A stretch of DNA of 64,000 bases, taken from Phaeobacter gallaeciensis DSM 26640. GTDB taxonomy: Bacteria; Pseudomonadota; Alphaproteobacteria; Rhodobacterales; Rhodobacteraceae. The stretch is from positions 3,107,001 to 3,171,000 of the forward strand of contig NC_023137.1 in the NCBI RefSeq assembly GCF_000511385.1, read 5' to 3'. The position numbers were made by a program, and so were the translations under genes. The notes beneath the pieces are model-generated. The model saw only the letters and a list, made by a program, of their open reading frames with translations. It was not told where the DNA came from and ran no database searches. Below, in pieces: positions 61,782 to 64,000 of this stretch; the stretch's first letter is position 1, and the number at the start of each line of letters is the position of its first letter.

Positions 61782-62957
61782 TCAGATCACCACTACATCC
61801 AGCGGCGGGAAGCCGTTGAAGCCGACCGATGCGTAGGTGCTCGTATAGGCGCCACAGGCATGTATCACGACCCGGTCTCCAGCTTTCAGCTCCAGCGGCA
61901 TCTGATAGAGCTGCTTTTCATAGAGCACATCCGCACTGTCACAGGATGGACCGGCCAGAATGCAGGGACCGGTTTGCCCATCACCATGATCCGTGGTGAT
62001 GCGATAGCGGATCGCCTCGTCCATGGTTTCGGCCAGACCGGAGAATTTGCCGATGTCCAGATAGACCCAGCGATGCAGATCACCTGCATCTTTGCGCGAC
62101 ACCAGTAGAACTTCTGCTGCGATTGCGCCTGCCTCTGCCACCAGCCCGCGGCCCGGTTCCGCCATGATCTCGCAGGCGTCCGGAAACCGTGCGTTCACCA
62201 GCGCCATTACTTCCTGAGCATAGCGGTTCGGCGCCATCACCTCAGTGCCATAGCTGGCGGGAAAACCGCCGCCAATGTTCAGAAGTGTCAGCTGATGTCC
62301 AGCGCCCTTGGCCGAACGCCAGACCTGCGCCACCTGATCAAGCGTGTCAGCCCACATCTGCGGTTCACGGGTCTGCGATCCGACATGGAACGAGAGACCA
62401 GACACGCAGAGATCAAGGTCGCGGGCCCGGTCCATCAGGGTCAGGGCCATTCCTGCGGTACAGCCGAACTTACGGCTCAGCGGCCAATCGGCGCCGGTCG
62501 CCTCAACCAGCAGACGGATACAAACCCGCGCGCCCGGCGCGTGAGCGGCCAATTTTTCCAGTTCCTCCAAAGCATCAACAGCGAAATGCGTGATACCGAT
62601 CTCATGCGCGAAAGCGATGTCCGCCGGACGCTTGATGGTGTTGCCAAAGGTGATCTGTTTCGGTTTTGCGCCAGCGGCCAAACACATCTCGATCTCAGCA
62701 CGGCTGGCGGCATCAAAATTCGCCCCCATCCTGGTCAGACGACGCAGGATCTGCGGCTCCGGATTGGCTTTGACTGCGTAGTGAATACGGGCGCGGCCCA
62801 GACCCTGCGCGAGAGCGGCGTATTGCCGGGCGACAGCTTGACTGTCGATCACCAGTGTCGGTCGGTCAAATGCGTTCTGTGCAATGTAAGACAGGTGGCG
62901 AGAAACGGGAGCAATAGCATCTTCACGGACGAGTGGCCCGGTTACGTTTGCGTTCAT
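61782..62957 (-). CDS. Ornithine/lysine decarboxylase, alanine-racemase fold (eukaryotic ODC type)
   Basis: PLP enzyme making putrescine (or cadaverine), 391 aa. The PLP lysine is K63 in HYAVKANPEPQILR; HVGSQTREPQMW, NIGGGFPASYG and AEPGRGLVAEAG bind the cofactor; GPSCDSADVLYE supplies the catalytic Cys-Asp pair of ornithine-type decarboxylases rather than diaminopimelate-type. Start ATG 62957 has GGAG 6 bases upstream; ATG 62963 has none at usable distance. A structured leader precedes it. Confidence 0.92.
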   Translation of the reverse strand: MNANVTGPLVREDAIAPVSRHLSYIAQNAFDRPTLVIDSQAVARQYAALAQGLGRARIHYAVKANPEPQILRRLTRMGANFDAASRAEIEMCLAAGAKPKQITFGNTIKRPADIAFAHEIGITHFAVDALEELEKLAAHAPGARVCIRLLVEATGADWPLSRKFGCTAGMALTLMDRARDLDLCVSGLSFHVGSQTREPQMWADTLDQVAQVWRSAKGAGHQLTLLNIGGGFPASYGTEVMAPNRYAQEVMALVNARFPDACEIMAEPGRGLVAEAGAIAAEVLLVSRKDAGDLHRWVYLDIGKFSGLAETMDEAIRYRITTDHGDGQTGPCILAGPSCDSADVLYEKQLYQMPLELKAGDRVVIHACGAYTSTYASVGFNGFPPLDVVVI

Positions 62958-63085
62958 GGTCATCTCCAAAAGACCCGGCCATCTATGACCGCTCACTTCA
63001 ATCAGAGACGTTACCGTCGCTACGTAACCATGGGGGATGACCCTTGGGACAGAGGCGCGTGCGTTGGCGTCTGCGCGCCATATCC
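62958..63085 (-). promoter_or_regulatory. Structured 5' leader of the decarboxylase gene, speF-element candidate
   Basis: On the minus strand two stems are clear: GGCGCG/CGCGCC (63054-63079) and GTTAC-GT/AC-GTAAC with one bulged base (63010-63028). The speF RNA motif is known upstream of ornithine decarboxylases in alphaproteobacteria; position and structure fit, but I cannot confirm the consensus by eye. Confidence 0.45.
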
Positions 63086-63210
63086 ACCAAAGCAACGAGT
63101 CGATCAAGCACTTTTTCGCCCGCCTCTCAGCCTATGCGGGACATGTGCGTATGCCAGGTGTCAGCGGTCTCACCAGCCTTACGACATAGTGGTTTGGGCG
63201 AAGCCCCTGC

Positions 63211-63402
63211 CTACTCCGCCAGACGCAGACATAGTTTCGGCGCCGCAGAGCCGGGTTGTACGGCGCCGCAAGCCGCACATCTCCACTGGTCAGCCGCGCG
63301 TTCCTGCCGCCAACGACAATGTCGGCTCAGACTGGACGTGTTGTGCCGCCATAGGAAGTATCCAAAAACGCCAAGCAACAGAAAGATTATCAACACGGGC
63401 AT
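63211..63402 (-). CDS. Small membrane protein with zinc-ribbon-like tail
   Basis: Protein of 63 aa: an N-terminal helix (VLIIFLLLGVFGYFLW), then WRHNTSSLSRHCRWRQER and a cysteine pattern C29, C42-x2-C45, C58 (QWRCAACGAVQPG), which looks like a zinc ribbon facing the cytoplasm. The layout resembles small Rhodobacteraceae proteins I recall as conserved hypotheticals. ATG 63402 follows ACAGG. Function unknown; the amphipathic design makes a random open frame unlikely. It may share a transcript with the downstream decarboxylase leader. Confidence 0.65.
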   Translation of the reverse strand: MPVLIIFLLLGVFGYFLWRHNTSSLSRHCRWRQERAADQWRCAACGAVQPGSAAPKLCLRLAE

Positions 63403-63467
63403 GCAGCCTGTCTATCTACTGCTTTATTCAGCTGCAACTGCTGCCAACGCCAGCCTGCTCCGACCAA

Positions 63468-63668
63468 TCAGGCCGCGGCATAGTAATCGACAACGCCCTC
63501 AGTGGTCGCAGGCTCTATGATAGCGCCGGAAGCTGCGCGTGGTTCCGGCACATAGTAAGCCCAGGCCTGTTCCAGATGTGCCAGTGCTTCGGCAGCTCGC
63601 CCTACCTTCGGCGACGTCGCAGAGTTTGCAGCGGTCTGGTGAATTTGCTTCACGGCTTGATCGGTCAT
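63468..63668 (-). CDS. Small conserved-looking hypothetical protein
   Basis: Protein of 66 aa from ATG 63668, with AGGAG 7 bases upstream (a frame from 63686 is longer but lacks a site). Sequence starts MTDQAVKQIHQTAANSATSP and has a helical EALAHLEQAWAYYVPEP. No membrane segment, signal peptide or known motif. It lies between sdhB and the zinc-ribbon protein on the same strand. Product unknown. Confidence 0.6.
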   Translation of the reverse strand: MTDQAVKQIHQTAANSATSPKVGRAAEALAHLEQAWAYYVPEPRAASGAIIEPATTEGVVDYYAAA

Positions 63669-63824
63669 GTGATCGCTCCTGCTCAAGAGAATGCCTCTCC
63701 CCTGCTCAGGAATTTATGCCTGTGAGCGTGCTAACACACCCTCCGTTTCAACAAGATCGCCATGCGTGCAGCGCAACCCCATACCCAAGGGATCTTTGAA
63801 AAGACAGTGTCTGACGATACAAAG

Positions 63825-63857
63825 AAAAACGCCGCCCAGGGGTCCTGAGCGGCGTTT
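63825..63857 (-). terminator. Intrinsic terminator after sdhB
   Basis: Minus-strand stem AAACGCCGC/GCGGCGTTT with a loop of about 13 bases, followed by TTCTTTG; 24 bases after the sdhB stop. Confidence 0.85.
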
Positions 63858-63880
63858 GAGAATACGTACTCTGAGTCAGA

Positions 63881-64000
63881 TCAGACCGCGCGTTCCACCA
63901 TCATCTGCTTGATGTGCGAAATCGCCTTGGCCGGGTTCAGACCCTTGGGGCAGGTTTTTGCGCAGTTCATGATCGTGTGGCAACGGTAGAGCTTAAAGGG
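63881..64000 (-). CDS. sdhB: Succinate dehydrogenase iron-sulfur subunit, C-terminal end only
   Basis: Only the last 39 codons lie in the window. They read [20 protein letters not shown] followed by [15 protein letters not shown] and a stop. The C-x5-C-x3-CP spacing belongs to the second ferredoxin-like cluster domain of SdhB. The gene runs off the right edge; it is the last sdh gene before a terminator. Confidence 0.93.
   Translation of the reverse strand, partial: PFKLYRCHTIMNCAKTCPKGLNPAKAISHIKQMMVERAV

Noticed and set aside
62295..63725. 476-codon open frame on the plus strand
   Set aside because: It runs antisense to the decarboxylase, its leader and two small genes, and has erratic composition with many Cys, Arg and Pro. 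It is a shadow of high-GC coding on the other strand.
1..64000. CRISPR array, insertion sequence, integrase, prophage or rRNA/tRNA gene
   Set aside because: No regularly spaced repeats, transposase or integrase motifs, and no tRNA cloverleaf or conserved T-arm sequence were found on reading the intergenic regions.

Overview
This 64 kb window is ordinary chromosome from an alphaproteobacterium of the Rhodobacterales, roseobacter group. Gene content points to Phaeobacter, Ruegeria or a close relative: an ethylmalonyl-CoA pathway pair (ccr, ecm), a LuxR/LuxI pair beside ccr, a complete paaABCDE cluster, a full C-P lyase (phn) locus and an Irr-type iron box. The genus is inferred from gene neighbourhood only. 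I see no tRNA, rRNA, insertion sequence, prophage or CRISPR array. Both edges cut genes: a CaiB-type CoA-transferase on the left and sdhB on the right.

Layout. (1) 0-3.3 kb: CoA-transferase end and a large MscS channel. (2) 3.7-10.3 kb: a tight seven-gene plus-strand operon of four glycosyltransferases, a histidine phosphatase, a polysaccharide-deacetylase-like protein and a methyltransferase; its product is unknown to me. (3) 10.3-23.1 kb: phosphonate uptake and C-P lyase, with phnGHIJKLN and phnCDE-E2 on the minus strand, phnF divergent from phnG, phnM separate, and a two-histidine (2H) phosphoesterase between phnN and phnM. Both phn promoters carry three TGTCA-like half-sites at 11-bp steps (Pho boxes), and the phnG promoter also has an inverted repeat that fits a PhnF operator. 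(4) 23.2-31.7 kb: rpe, then a minus-strand beta-oxidation operon resembling the pim dicarboxylate operon. (5) 32-33.6 kb: a sulfatase-family hydrolase. (6) 33.9-39.8 kb: 3-oxoadipyl-CoA thiolase, paaABCDE and a PaaA-like paralogue behind a promoter with a palindromic operator. (7) 39.9-43.1 kb: aminotransferase, universal stress protein, nfuA (Irr box), tsaB, rimI. (8) 43.2-48.0 kb: a BMP-type nucleoside ABC importer. (9) 48.2-50.1 kb: a TauE/TSUP exporter with a TIGR02186 partner. (10) 50.1-54.0 kb: SDR, RecD-like helicase, luxI, luxR. (11) 54.3-59.6 kb: ccr, an acyltransferase and ecm. (12) 59.7-64 kb: H-NS-like protein, deoD, DUF1989 protein, ornithine/lysine decarboxylase with a structured leader, two small proteins and the end of sdhB.

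How it fits together. The phn locus takes up phosphonates under phosphate starvation and delivers phosphoribosyl phosphate. The pim-like and paa operons feed acyl-CoAs into central metabolism, and ccr/ecm assimilate the acetyl-CoA released. In TDA-producing roseobacters the paa pathway also supplies the antibiotic precursor, which makes its proximity to luxRI notable. The least explained parts are the glycosyltransferase operon, the 2H phosphoesterase in the phn locus, the PaaA-like paralogue and the TauE/TIGR02186 pair.
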